DNA of 64,000 nt from Nereocystis luetkeana (GCA_031213475.1 JARUPZ010000002.1:1922001-1986000), one strand, 5' to 3'. Shown: positions 11,601 to 22,187, counted from the first letter of the stretch. Notes: generated from the sequence alone by a model not told the origin. A program made the numbers and translations.

Positions 11601-14600
11601 GGAGAACCTCAACTCCGCACAAGGAGGATGATCGTATCACGTAGTGTATATATGGTAAGGCACCCGCGAGGCAGTTGCATAGCAGACCCATTGCTGTCTG
11701 TGGAAGTGGCCGCACTAGGAAAATATATCAATTCGTTGACGCTGTCATCCATATGCAAGAAAATCCGCCTCAAAAACGGTTTTTGGTAGGATGCAGCTCA
11801 CCCTTCATTCGGCTCGCCCAACACGTCACGGCGCTTCGCGCATTGTGCAAGAAATGTCTACCTGTTCGGTGAAAACCCGACGTGGTCCGTCCCGGCATTG
11901 TAGGGATGCGAGGGTCTATGGCCCTACAACTACGGCCATGCATGATATCGAGTACATCTCTGCTATCGAGTACACCCCCCCCCCGCCGGCCTCTACCCCC
12001 CCCCTCTGGTGCTCCGTCTCGAAAGGGATGCGTGGTCATTGGTCAACTGATTAAGGCACGCAACAAATGAGTACGCCCCCCCCCCCCCCCCATAGATCCA
12101 CCCCGCTCGTAATAAAAACGCCTCCAACAACTCCACACGTCTCGTATATACGTCCAATGGAACTGCACACTCCTCCAACAGGGCGTACCAGGCGAATGTG
12201 CCGACCGAGATGACGGAAAAGGAGTTTTGGACGAAGTACATCCAGAGCGCGTACTTCAACAGGGACCGGGGGGGGGGCGACTCAGGCGGAGCCGGTGGAC
12301 CCAACGGCTCTTCGTCGGCCATCAGTGGCAACAAGCGAAGAGCCGTTGAGGCCGGGGGTGGCTCGGACGATATGTTCCTCCGGTTCGCCGCTCAGGAGGC
12401 CGAGAGGGAAAAAGCCGAGAAGGCTGCGAGGGAGGGCAGGGGGGGGGAGGCGGGAACGGGGGGGGGCGGGGGGAAGCGCGGGAGGGGCGGGGGGGCGGGG
12501 AGCGGGGGAGTGGAGGGGGGAAGGCTCGCGGCCGGCAGCGTCGACCCCATGGTTGACCTGACGTTGCAGTGGGGGGACCACCACGCAGAGGAGGTGAGGA
12601 GGCGAGAGGGAGGGCGCACGTGGCGGGTGGTAGGGAGATGAAGCTGATGAGGTCTACGGTGGTTGCAGGGGTGGTGGTGGTGGTGGTGGTGGTGGTGGTG
12701 GTTGCGTTGGTGGTGGTGGTAGTAAAATACGGTGGTGTTGGTCACTGTTCGAAGGCGTTTTTTATCTTCCGGAGACCGTCTCAGCGTTGTCTAGGTGGTT
12801 CATGTAGAAGTGGGGAGGTATCCTCTGCGGCACGAGTCAGGCGGTCCCGGTTAGCGGCTTCTCGAAACGGGGCGGAGGCGGGCACGCTCGACCGTCTATG
12901 CGTGCGGCGGTGGTGGGGGCTTGATATATGCCACCTATCGGTTGCGCTGGCCTTAGTCCTTCTACCCCGTACTACTGTTAACAGTATACCACACTAATTC
13001 CAAGTAGTTTCTACCCGAAAGCACGGGTCCAGCTCAGAAGGTGTTGAACGAGCACGTTTTGAGTCGCGTCTGTTTCTATTACGGGGGACCATAGTTATTA
13101 GGACCAAATATTGTTCGTAAAAATGGTTAAATGTATAGGGTCGTATGTTTGCCATGGGTCCTATTAACTATGGTCCCCCGTAATAATAGTATCGGCGTTC
13201 TTGTCCCTTCCGTTTTTTTTGTTGGCGCTTCTGGGTGTGGGTGTCTGTTTTCGCCCTCAAAGGTAGACGATAGCGACCCAGTGGAGGAGCTCACGGAAGC
13301 GGCGAACAAGCGCAAGGAGGTCGTCGGAAAGTTCAACCGCCACGCGAGGTGACCCAGATGTCGCTTGACCAGCCCGCTCGGTCAGCCCGATCAGTCCGCC
13401 CGGTCAGCCCGATCAGTCCGCTCGACCAGCCCGACCAGCCCGCTCATTCAACCCGATCAGTTGCGCGATCAGCCCCTTTGGTCGGCCCGATCAGCCCACT
13501 CAAGCAGCCCGCTCGATCGGTTCGAAACATAAAAAACAAAATACCGGTACATCTGTAGGTAGCGGTCACGCATCCCCGTGGGACGACGGGAAGTGTTTCC
13601 TACCGGCTCTCTTTCGTTTTGGTTATGTTTATGTTTGATTTCATTTTGTCCATCTCTCTCTCTCTGTTTCTTGTCCTGTGATGACGAGATGTATCGGAGT
13701 GGGGGCCCTTCTTTCCGCTCTCGCCTCGATCTCTCCGTACCGTCACCAACCTTATCCCGGCCAGCATCTTGTGTTATATTTTTGCCGGGGATTTTGCACC
13801 CGATTGGTGTTCACCGTGCATCACCCGCGTGATAAGATATCACGCCGTAGGACTAACAGACGGGTGATAAGATAACACACCGTAGGACACACGGGTGATA
13901 AGATAACGCACCATATATCACACGGGTGATTAGGTTACACGCCGTGGAACTAGCCCACGCGTGGTAAGATAACACGCTGTATGAAACACGCGCGATAACA
14001 TCACACACCGTATAACTATCGCACTGGGTGATAACATAACACACCGTATAACTATCACACTGGGTGATAACATAACACACCGTATAACTAACACACGGGT
14101 GATAACATAACACACCGTATAGCTAACGCACGGGTGATAACATAACACACCCCCATGGGGCAGATCTCAGAGCCGATTGGAAATATCTCTCCTCGTTGCC
14201 GAGAAAACCGGCTTTGAATTTCATACATACTTCATACGAGGGGGGTTACCACTGCTCTTATCTTGGGGGGTACCCGGGTATATGCGCTGAAATGCACACA
14301 GGTATACACTTCGAGGGGTGCCCGGGTATATGCGCTGATATGTACACGGGTATACACTTCGAGAGGTACCCGGGTATGTACTCTGGGTGGGTACCCGGGT
14401 ATACACCCTGGGGGGTACCCGGGTACAAACTCTGGGGGGTACCCGGGTATATACGCTGGGGGGCACCCGGGCACATACTCTGGCAGGTACCCGGGTATAT
14501 TCTCTGGGAGATACCCGGGTTTATTATGTACTCGGGGGGTACCCGGTACCCGAATACGACCTTCGTCCAACGGTTAGGTCATACTCCAACCGGTCCGGTG

Positions 14601-17600
14601 TATACTCGTTGATGGTCTAGTTTTGTCATCCGTTCGTTTCCGTATCTTTCACCTGGTACCCTGGTACCTGTCGTACTGAAATAATACGTTTTGTTGATAG
14701 CCACCGTCGGCTTCGACCGACGGGTTTGTTTTTCCTACGTACGGAACCGGTGTTTTTTTTTTTCAAGCAACTGCATTCAGCGTGACACTTTGCAAGACGC
14801 AGTAACTGGGGGTATACCCGAGAGGTACAAGAGGAACCTTTTTTGCCCAGGAAGGGGATGATAGTGCTTCGTCCCCTGTAGCAACGCCTTTCAAAGTTCT
14901 CGGGTGCCGTTCGTGGGTGCCGTTTCTGCACGTTTTGGCCAATTCCGTCCCTGTAACATGCATGTCCCTGCCGACATGAAGGTGTGCCAGCACAAGCACA
15001 TGGCAACCTGGCTAACGGCACCCCGGGTACTATTTTGACCTTCTCGTAACTCTTTCAGGACAAACGTAGTATTTGCTTTGTTTTTGTTTTTGTTTGTTCG
15101 TTTGTTTGATCGTTTGTTTGCTTTTTATCCGCCGGCGGATGGGTAAAAATAAGGTTAAGGTCACCGTACTTCCACGTTCAGATTTCGTGTCGTGTGTCGT
15201 GTGTCATCAATTTAACCCGTAGCTTCCGTTGCAACTGCAGAGCAGGCTGCTGTTACCGCTAGCGCTTGTGCCTGTTGACCCGACCTGAGATTGACACCCG
15301 GGGGAGTCATCTCCTCCGGGTAGTCTGGCTGTGAGGCCTTCCCGCAGGAGATGTGAGGCCTTCCCGCCGGACTCGGGTCAGTTACGGTCCACCCTACCCA
15401 TTGGGGCATTGTATTTCTCTCTATGATGTTGCTCATGTTGCGGCTTGGGAACTGTACAATCTGCATGATTCAGGGCAGTCTTCCTGAGCTTGATGCTGCA
15501 CGCTGCACAGCATCTATCGTAACGGCAGGCCAGGATCTAAATGATCTGATCTATCTGATCTATCTGACCTATCTGATCTATCTGTTCGACGTGTGTACTG
15601 TTTGCGCCCAGTCTTCCTTTTTGTAGTTTTGCCCGTGGCTGCTCTGTTTCGCGTTCGATTTTTGATTTTCGTTTCGATTCGTGTTTTAGGCTTCGTTTTG
15701 TTTTATGTTTTTTTTTCGTTTTTTTTTTCTCGTTCTTGATTAGTTTTGACTCGTTTTCTTGACTCGTTTTTTGGTTTTCATTCTTTTTTTCTCGTTTTAT
15801 GTGTTTTTTTTCCCGTTTTTTTCTCGACGTCAGGCTGGTGATGCAGCCACCGGATGCTGCGGGGTCTGGTCGACGTCCGGCGGTGGTGGATAACGCGGCG
15901 TCGGCGACGGACATGCCCGAGCTGAGGCAGCACGAGGAGGCCGTTCGGGAAAAGGTAGAGACGATGTTTTCGTTGTTTCGTTTCTTGTTTCGTTTCTTGT
16001 TTCGTTTCTTGTGCCGTTTCTTGTGCCGTTTCTTGTGCCGTCTCGTGTCTTGTGTTTCGAGTTTCGTTTTTTTGTTTCGTTTCTTTCTTTCGATTCTTGT
16101 TTGTTGTTTCCGTCTCTGGTTCTCGTTTCTTGCGTTCGCTTTCTTGTTTCGTGTTTCTCCTCTGTTTCGTTTTTTCCTCTCGTTTTTTCGTTGAAATAGT
16201 TTGCTTTCGTTTCTTTCGCTTCTTTTGCTTTCGTTCTTTTTGTGTTTCGTCCTGTCTTTTTGCTCGGTTCCGTTTATCGTTTCGTTTGATTCTCTTTTCT
16301 TGCTTTCGTCTGTTTTTTTTCTCGTTTCTCTGTTGCCGTTCCGTTCCGCGTCTTCTTTCTATTTTCTCGTTTCTTGTACATATTTATATATGCCTCGTTT
16401 CTCGCCTCTTGTTCCGTTTCATTATTTTATTCGTTTCGCTTTTCCTTCAGCCTTCTCCGACATCGACCACGACACATCTTCCGAAGCGGTCAAACACCCG
16501 TACCGCGCTTTGATCTCCCAGCGACATGAAGTGTCCCACGCACCCTTACAACATTTTAGATCTCTCGGTATGGGTTGTAATCTCGAGCCCACATATTTCC
16601 CCGCTGTTCGCTGTTCACGGGTCGGTTCAAACCTCGCCGGTCAGGTCAGGTCAGGTCGGGTCGGGTTCGGCAACGGTGGCCGGACCCGATCCGTGAGAAT
16701 TTGAAAACCTCCTGACCCGACCCGACCCGGCCCGTGAGGTTTCTAAAAGTTCCTGGCCCGACCCGTGGGTTGGGGTCATGATTCGTGAAGCGGCCTGATA
16801 ACAATGTATCCCCACGGCTCGGTCCCCCCCCCCCCCCCCCCCGCCCTGAGACCGCCTGCCAGGCGTTTAACCAACCAGGCCAGCAATCCGACCAAAGACA
16901 CGCGTCGGGTTGCAAGAGCTCACCCGACGCAGCAATCTCTCAAAGAGCACGCGAAGCCTTACAGCCCCACCGGCTGCTGCAGACGCGGGGCTTTCACCTG
17001 TGGCGTCTTGCGACGTATATGGCTCTCGGCCTCGACAACGTTGTTAGCGAAGATCGGACAGACCATGGTCTGATTTCGATCATCTGGGTTGATCGGCCTG
17101 TCGTTAGGAGTTTTGCTGTGCAGGATGTGTTATGGTACAGATCCAAACCCAGTTTTTGTTGTTGTTGTGCTATTACGGGGGACCATAGTAAAAAGGGCCT
17201 ACGGTACACACGAAAACCTATATATTTTCCTGTTTTTCCTAAAAATATTTGGTCCTATTTACTTTGGCCCCCCGCAGAACATTGCGTATCCCACCCGCGA
17301 ACGTCGGTCTCGTGCAGCACAGCACAATCTCGTGCAGCACAGCACCACCACCACCACCACCACCACCACCTCTACCACCTCTACCACCACCACTGCGCCG
17401 CCACCACCCGTTGTCGCCCCCGTCCACTTTCCTGCCTCATTTTTACGAAACCCCTCGCTTCCCCGCCTACGTCGTCGTCACCGCCTCGCCGCCGCCGCCG
17501 CCGCCAACCCCCGCCAACCGCCGCCAACCGCCGCCGGGAGTAGCTGAAGATCGCGCACAAGAACAGATACCACGGAGTCGGCACAACCTTATCGTTCGAA

Positions 17601-20022
17601 AACAACGGCGCAAAAACCGTTGCCGGCTCGCTCGCACGGCCCAACCACTCACCTCGAGTTGTCGGGACGGTTTCGCTGGCCGAAGCCAAGGCTGAGCTCG
17701 GCCCGGGGTTTTCCATTTTGGGGGGGAGGCCTCGTGTGTCGAGAGCGGTGGCGGCCCCTGCGCGGGCCCTGTCGGCGCTCAAGGAGTGCACCAGGGAGAC
17801 AGACAAGGGCATTGGGAGCGCGTTCCATCTTCAGGAGTGAGTAGGGAAGGCGGTAGGGGGGGGGGGGGGGAGGGGGGAAGGGGGGGGGGGGGGGCGGGGG
17901 GGGGGGGGAGTGGGCATGCTGCTCCTGATTGATCCTGGCCACGCCTCCATTGTATGTTTTGTAAAACGCCAGCGGCTGCGAGTTAGATGCCGGGTAGTCA
18001 TGCTTGCGGTCTGCGTTAAGTGTGTTTGTTTTGCTCGGCGGTTGTGGGAGATCTGCTTCACCCCCATCTGCTTCCCCCCCATGCACGTATTGCAAATGTG
18101 TGTGTGTGCATGTGTGGCAGGGTAAAAGCTTGTGCCATGCCATATGGAGGCGTGTTTGCCGTAGAAGGAAGGGTAGGGTCGATTCTGTTGTATGGCGCCA
18201 CAGCGGCGTGTTAGACCACCTCTTCGATGAGACCAAAAACGCGCGCTGCACGCCCGGCCTCCTCCTTCTCCTCTCCGTTCTGGAGGTAGGCTGGGGGGGA
18301 AAGCCGTTTGACTAAAAATGTAACCCCCTTTGGCATACGATGGCCACTGAGCTCTATTAATAGCTGCAGCACCAGACCAGAAGTACGAGCTTGCGGTATA
18401 TCCCGACTTGGTTTAAGGCATTTTTTTTCGGCGCACCCCCGCTACCCTCCTCGTTCGTAAGTACACTGCATGCCTTCGCCTTTCGCCTTTATCGGTCACA
18501 CCGCACCGCACCGCACCGTACCGCCCCACCCCATCCCATCCCACGTTGAAGGTACCCGGAAAATTTCATCGGAGGGATGCATCGCCATTTCCAGATCGTC
18601 GGGGAGCTCCTTAGGTGAGTATTTTTTTTATGTATCGATTTTCGCGGGGATTTTCGCGGGGAGGGGGAGGGGGTGTACTCGATAGGAGAGATGTACTCGA
18701 TTGCATGCATGGCCGTAGTCCTATGACCATAAGCCCTCGCATACCTACCGTGTCGGGACGGAGCACGTCGGGCTTTCACCGACCAGGCAGACATTTGCTT
18801 GTTACATACGCGAAACGCCGTGAGGTGTTCCCCGAGTCGCATGAAGGGCGAGCTGCATCCTACTAAGAACCGTTCGTGAGGTGGACTTTCTTGCTTATAT
18901 ATGACAAGCGTCGAATGAATTGGGTCAGCTCGTATCAAAACTATTAATACCAGATATGTACCACTTCGTCCGGGAAGTTAAGGGCCTTTTGGGTACTAAT
19001 ATAAATACCCAAACCGTGCTTACTTTTTCGCACAGGGGTGTTCGCGTAAATACGAGGATTTGCTTGTTTTTGTCGCTGCTGTTTCCATGCTCGGTATTCG
19101 AGGGTGTCTTGTTTTTGTTTGCTTGTTTGTACCTTACCGCAAACATACACCCCTATTATTTGCATAATAACCCCCCTATACTCCATGACGATCACGCCTA
19201 CTTGGGACATCTCCCCCCAAACAAGAACAAAACTTGGAACGCCTCCCCCCCCCCCCCCCCTCGTCTCTCTTCCCAAAGGTGAGAACACTCCTCCCCCTAA
19301 ATATTGGAACCCCCTCCCCGACTACGGCCATGCATGATAATGAGTACCCCCCCCCCCCAAAGAAAAGTCTGCCTGATCGGTGACAACCCGACGTGCTCCG
19401 TCCCGGCATTGTAGGGATGCGAGGGTCTATGGTCATACGACTACGGCCATGCATGATATCGAGTACCCCCAGCCCCCTGAAGACGAAAGTAATCGAACAC
19501 CCCCCTCCCCCCCCCCCCAAACAAAAGTTGGCTTCCCCCCCCCCCTCCCCCCCCCCCCCCCACACCCTCCCACCCTCCCCAAATACCGAATATTAACTTG
19601 GAACCCCCCCCTCACCCCCCCCCCCCCCCCCCCCCCTCAGGCATTTCTACGCCAGCCTCGACCGGCCGAAGACGGACACCACAGCCGTGGCCAAGTTAGA
19701 GCGCCTAGAGACGCGCATGAACGCCAAGTACAAGGAGCTAAACGAGGAGAGAAAACGCCTTCCCCGAAACGCAACAGGGAACCGCCTCTCCGCGGTGATC
19801 AAACCCCTCACCGATTGCCTCGACCACGCGTTCGAGAAGCTCGAGGAGGGCAAGAGCCGGAAGGGGAGCGGGGGTGCGAGGAAGCCCGGGCCGGCCAAGG
19901 GCGGGTGGGTTGTGGCGGGGGACGATGATGACGATGAGGATGATGATGAGGAAGAAGAGGAGGAGGAGGAGGAAGACGAAGAAGAGCGAGAAATGCGCGG
20001 GGGGTGGTCCGTCGTGAGATGA
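5429..20022 (+). CDS. TFB1: TFIIH core complex subunit p62/TFB1 (10 exons, 712 aa)
   Basis: TFB1/p62 is a structural subunit of the TFIIH core, which acts in the nucleus in RNA polymerase II initiation and nucleotide excision repair. Exons: 5429-5614, 6783-7060, 9449-9578, 9985-10172, 12182-12593, 13263-13348, 15834-15954, 17544-17836, 18552-18614, 19641-20022. All nine junctions keep phase and the total is 2139 nt. Visible domains: PH-like domain (residues about 10-115, exons 1-2); BSD1 with VLTTQYKEMVDGGVV and EEFWESR across exons 3-4; BSD2 with IHSIFTMYPVV and VPTEMTEKEFWTKYIQSAYF across exons 4-5; LKIAHKNRYHG (about 468-478); VGELLRHFYASL joining exons 9-10. At 712 aa it is longer than the human protein (548 aa). 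The extra length comes from Gly/Lys-rich stretches and an acidic tail. The exon 3 acceptor could be 9448 or 9454; both keep phase. Confidence 0.92.
6783..7060 (+). CDS. TFB1: TFB1 exon 2
   Basis: Second half of the PH-like domain (AMLRLLRVSEGQPPIILRFS, then a C-terminal helix), followed by a Gly/Lys-rich linker. The acceptor CTCTCAG lies about 37 nt after C-runs (6711-6745). The donor is GG/GTGAGG, followed by a G-run near 7096. Confidence 0.85.
7165..7261. mobile_element. TTAA-MITE family B (piggyBac-like), best copy
   Basis: About 97 bp. TTAA at both ends, inverted termini starting CCCTTTTAGAACCGCAGTCC, the two arms meeting over a short centre. TTAA duplication and a CCCTTT end are piggyBac traits; no transposase is present. 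In TFB1 intron 2. Confidence 0.82.
8636..8712. repeat. 27-bp tandem repeat (CATCTCGTACGTGTACGTACG)
   Basis: Three units, each containing the palindrome CGTACGTGTACGTACG; TFB1 intron 2. Confidence 0.8.
8833..8990. repeat. (ATC)n-type microsatellite
   Basis: Imperfect ATC/GTC triplets; the long Ser or Asp ORFs here are by-products. Confidence 0.85.
9449..9578 (+). CDS. TFB1: TFB1 exon 3
   Basis: First part of BSD1: RQRAALLAGDDVLTTQYKEM. An in-phase alternative acceptor lies 6 nt downstream. Donor GAG/GTGGGC. Confidence 0.86.
9700..9935. repeat. (AACCGA)n hexamer array
   Basis: Fills most of TFB1 intron 3. Confidence 0.88.
9985..10172 (+). CDS. TFB1: TFB1 exon 4
   Basis: Completes BSD1 (EFWESRRR) and starts BSD2 (TIHSIFTMYPVVF). 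Donor AA/GTGAGA, with a run of about 21 G 33 nt inside the intron. Confidence 0.9.
10204..10262 (-). repeat. poly(C)-ended repeat family C, terminal fragment
   Basis: Poly(G) then CATGCATGGCCGTAGTTGTA on the plus strand, i.e. the family-C 3' end reversed, starting 32 nt after the TFB1 exon-4 donor. Family C full length is described at 26636. Confidence 0.55.
10306..10382 (-). repeat. second poly(C)-ended repeat, inverted copy
   Basis: Poly(G), then GTACTCATTCGCTCATTGCC to CTTTCGAGACGGAG. Confidence 0.6.
11281..11460 (+). repeat. family C copy, 5'-truncated
   Basis: CACCTCACGGCGCTTCGGGC to TATCGAGTACAGCCCCCGCC; in TFB1 intron 4. Confidence 0.75.
11464..11990 (+). repeat. family C copy, near full length
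   Basis: Starts GGTTGGGTTGGCGTCGGTTG and ends ATCGAGTACACCCCCCCCCC. Directly follows the previous copy. Confidence 0.8.
12008..12092 (+). repeat. second poly(C)-ended repeat, related tail
   Basis: CTCCGTCTCGAAAGGGATGC to AATGAGTACG plus a C-run. The reverse complement of the same unit lies at 10306-10382. Not family C internally, but it also ends GAGTAC plus poly(C). Confidence 0.6.
12182..12593 (+). CDS. TFB1: TFB1 exon 5
   Basis: Largest exon. It finishes BSD2 (EKEFWTKYIQSAYFNRDR), then runs through Gly-rich and charged low complexity to DDMFLRFAAQEAE and DPMVDLTLQW, both found at this place in p62. Its G-rich codon runs keep frame. Confidence 0.9.
13079..13183. mobile_element. TA-MITE family A copy
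   Basis: In TFB1 intron 6, 80 bp before the next exon. Flanked by TA. Confidence 0.85.
13263..13348 (+). CDS. TFB1: TFB1 exon 6
   Basis: 28 codons plus 2 nt ending in KFNRHA, matching the p62 'LxRFNHH' segment. The acceptor is T-rich rather than C-rich. A TA-MITE ends 80 bp upstream. Confidence 0.82.
13360..13525. repeat. CCCGATCAG-type repeats
   Basis: Degenerate 9-18-bp units just after the TFB1 exon-6 donor. Confidence 0.75.
13835..14150. repeat. ~33-bp minisatellite (CGGGTGATAACATAACACACC)
   Basis: About nine units, the most regular at the right end. Confidence 0.85.
14240..14560. repeat. 24-bp minisatellite with TACCCGGGTA palindrome
   Basis: About thirteen units of GGGGTACCCGGGTATAnnCTCT type; 24 bp is a multiple of 3, so open frames appear on both strands. 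Confidence 0.9.
15075..15435 (-). mobile_element. retroposon family D copy
   Basis: Longest coding remnant: about 64 codons from MPQWVGWTVTDPSPAG to a stop, then the 3' region and an A-rich tail (complement of 15070-15125). In TFB1 intron 6, antisense to the gene. Confidence 0.72.
15630..16430. repeat. TTTCG/TTTCTTG-rich stretch
   Basis: T-rich low complexity on both sides of TFB1 exon 7; it supplies that exon's pyrimidine tract. Confidence 0.7.
15834..15954 (+). CDS. TFB1: TFB1 exon 7
   Basis: RLVMQPPDAAGSG to LRQHEEAVREK. Phase fits both neighbours. Little direct similarity apart from position, so this is the least certain exon together with exon 9. Confidence 0.72.
17173..17276. mobile_element. 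TA-MITE family A copy
   Basis: In TFB1 intron 7, reverse orientation of the core (GGCCTACGGTACACAC), right end worn to CCCGCAG. Confidence 0.8.
17544..17836 (+). CDS. TFB1: TFB1 exon 8
   Basis: Opens with LKIAHKNRYHGVGTT, the counterpart of the p62 'LxxKKxDRYYHGPTP' segment, and ends FHLQ plus GA before a perfect GTGAGT donor. G-runs follow the donor directly (17857-17908). Confidence 0.85.
18552..18614 (+). CDS. TFB1: TFB1 exon 9 (63 nt)
   Basis: Short exon reading YPENFIGGMHRHFQIVGELL. The split AG+G codon then gives GELLRHFYAS with exon 10, the p62 'VGELLRHFW' motif. The other two frames here are uninformative. Confidence 0.84.
   Translation, partial: VPGKFHRRDASPFPDRRGAP
18665..18895 (-). 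repeat. family C copy
   Basis: GGGGGTGTACTCGATAGGAG at its plus-strand start, 50 nt after the TFB1 exon-9 donor. Confidence 0.77.
19365..19475 (+). repeat. family C copy, 5'-truncated
   Basis: CTGCCTGATCGGTGACAACC to ATATCGAGTACCCCC, in the same intron as the previous copy but in the opposite orientation, before the exon-10 acceptor. Confidence 0.75.
19641..20022 (+). CDS. TFB1: TFB1 exon 10 and stop
   Basis: HFYASLDRPKTD, a charged helix (KLERLETRMNAKYKELNEER), then a Gly/Lys stretch, an acidic tail (D/E run, about residues 675-705) and GGWSVVR plus TGA. The acceptor is CTCAG straight after more than 20 C. The last codons lie in the first unit of the downstream tandem array. Confidence 0.88.
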
Positions 20023-20470
20023 GGGAGGAGAGGGGGGGAGGACACCGTTGTTGCGCCCCCCCCCCCCCCCCCCCCGCCTGCCTCCCCTAGATACACCCCC
20101 GGTTAGCGCATTTGTTAGATTTCCTATAGAGAGTGGTCTATCGTGAGATAATAGGGGGGGGGGGGGTAGCGACCCCCGCCCCCCCCCTCCTCCTGCCATC
20201 ACCGCCTCCGGTTTTGCATCCTTTTTTAGGTTTCCAATTGAGGGTGGTCGATCGTGAGACGAGGGGGGGGGGCGGTGAGCCCCCCCCCACCCCCCAGTTT
20301 ACGACTTTTTGAGGTTTCAACGCAGGGCGATATTTCGTGAGATGAAAGGGGGGGGGGGGGGAGGTACCGATCCCCCCCCCCCCCCCCCCACCCTCCTGCT
20401 CCTCCTATCGCACCCGGTTTACGACTTTTCTGTATCGCACGTGAGTTGAGGGGGGGGGGGGGGGGGGAGG
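20005..20470. repeat. tandem array of poly(G)/poly(C) hairpin units
   Basis: Five degenerate units marked by GTGGTCnaTCGTGAGAT-like cores at about 20013, 20142, 20253, 20336 and 20440 (periods 83-129 bp). Units carry a G-run followed by a C-run, which could fold into G:C hairpins. The first unit contains the stop codon of TFB1. Confidence 0.75.
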
Positions 20471-20817
20471 GGGGGGGAGGTTATCGAGGCGGACATTCTA
20501 CGGGTTTACTGGTTGGGTACCAGTTCGAGTATACCCGTCGATTACCGATTTTGTGCGAGCGTTTTCTGCCTAAGGGGCGTTTTTTTGGCTGCGGTTGTGG
20601 CCAGATTTTCGGGGACAGCAGCTATTGTCAACCAGCTTGGATTTCCAGAGAGGGAGGGGAAGAAAAAAATGACTGACAGAAACAAGGTGACGGTTTTGGC
20701 ATAACGGCGCCATTGCGTGATTTAGGGGTGATATTCTACAACATGGGTGTCCGAGTTACGATGGTTGAATGCAAGGATTCGCGCAGACGCGAGGCAACGG
20801 CCGCTGGGCGCTCAAGC

Positions 20818-20908
20818 TTAACTCTCTCAGTACTGCAGTTCCGTTTTGGGAACAAACCACCCGGAATTTGAGTGATTTGTCCCCAAAACGGGACTGCGGT
20901 CCTATATG
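20818..20908. mobile_element. TTAA-MITE family B copy, degraded right end
   Basis: TTAACTCTCTCAGTACTGCAG at left; right end worn. Confidence 0.68.
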
Positions 20909-21167
20909 TTGATATCACCGAAGCTACCAGCCGTTGTTTCGGGTTTCGATCTCGGCCCTTACTTGGCAAATATGTCGGCAGACAGCACCTTCAGCCTCTT
21001 CCTTTGCCTTTGACATGCCTCGACTGACACCAAACTACGTACTACCAGGTACCTGGTAGGTTTTTAGTGTGGAGCACTCGGCCCCGCGCACCCTTTTGAC
21101 AGCGCACGCTCGTTTTTTTTTGTTTTTTTTTGTGTTTTTTTTTGCGTTTCGCGTTTCTTCGCTTGGC

Positions 21168-21267
21168 NNNNNNNNNNNNNNNNNNNNNNNNNNNNNNNNN
21201 NNNNNNNNNNNNNNNNNNNNNNNNNNNNNNNNNNNNNNNNNNNNNNNNNNNNNNNNNNNNNNNNNNN
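21168..21267. other. assembly gap, 100 N
   Basis: Exactly 100 N, the usual placeholder for a gap of unknown size. Left flank is T-rich. The right flank is a degenerate repeat of 'CGAAATCnnTTGTCTnGACAATTC'-like units. Confidence 0.99.
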
Positions 21268-21516
21268 CCGAAATCATTAGTTTAGACAATATCCAATTCA
21301 CAGACAACGCTCGAAACCTATTGCTCACACGATTCCAATTATTAAATGGTCTTCGAAATCAATTGTCTCGACAATTCTAGTTCGTAGAACAGACGATCGC
21401 CGAAATCGATTGTCTGGACAATTCCAAAGAAGAGTGGATAATCACCGAAATCGGTTGTGTGGACCATTTTTAATGGACAATCACCGAAGTCATTCGTCTG
21501 GGCAATTCCGCTTAGG
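21268..21516. repeat. degenerate tandem repeat next to the gap
   Basis: Units of about 35-60 bp with a core like CGAAATCGATTGTCTGGACA, which contains the palindrome-like TTGTCnnGACAA. The array touches the assembly gap, which it probably caused. Confidence 0.65.
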
Positions 21517-21797
21517 CTCATTCTTCTCGGAGAGCGTTTTCTTCCAGATTTTTCAAAGTTTGGAAATAATTGGAGATATGTATCAATATACGGAGGCGTT
21601 CTGTCACTATTCGTGAAATTCTCCAGAAGCAAAAATTTCAAGTTCGTTAAATTTCACATACTTGAAGAAAAAATCAGGAAAATGTGGAAGATTGAAAAAT
21701 TGGGCGAAAAAAATATCAGGAAAAAGTGGAAGATTGAAAAATTGGGCGAAAAAAATACGGAAATTATGGGGAAAAAGCTCTCCGATAAGAATGACCC
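21517..21797. mobile_element. TTA-flanked TIR element, copy 1
   Basis: Ends are inverted: CTCATTCTTCTCGGAGAGC at the left and GCTCTCCGATAAGAATGACC at the right, flanked by TTA on each side. It is inverted relative to the copy at 33537-33783, with an internal tandem duplication of the segment ATCAGGAAAAnGTGGAAGAT. Non-autonomous. Confidence 0.75.
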
Positions 21798-22082
21798 TTA
21801 ATACACGGTCGCCAGAACCAACTGTCAAGGCAATTCCAATACACACACAGCCCCCAAAATCAATTGCAGGCACAACAGACCATTGAAATAGGAGTTGTCC
21901 AGGGTGTGATTCATTAGACACCCGCACCCACCCCTCGAATTCTGCAGCTTCAGATTTTGTCTTCCTCATGTACGGGACTGAATTTCCTGCGTGAGGCCAT
22001 ACAGAACCCACCGTAGTACGCGAGCAGATCGAAGTATATGAGCTTCGACGAACGCTCGATCTCACAGCTCGTAATTTTATTA

Positions 22083-22187
22083 TTACGGGGGACCAAAGTT
22101 AATAGGACCAAATATTGTTAGTAAAAATTGTTAAATATATAGTTTTTTATGTATACCATAGGCCCTACTAACTATGGCCCCCCGTAA
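22083..22187. mobile_element. TA-MITE family A copy
   Basis: Full length, flanked by TA, core GGACCAAATATTGTTAGTAA. Confidence 0.85.

Noticed and set aside
13835..14150. Regular repeats with variable parts, checked as a CRISPR-like array
   Set aside because: Units vary throughout with no constant repeat/unique spacer division, and the genome is eukaryotic.
14221..14612. Five overlapping 70-140-aa ORFs with 8-residue periodicity
   Set aside because: Explained by the 24-bp minisatellite, which is open in several frames; no start context or homology.
16451..16560. Possible extra TFB1 exon (FSDIDHDTSSEAVKHPYR) after a good acceptor
   Set aside because: It does not fit the phase of exons 7 and 8, which already join directly in phase and match p62 across the junction.
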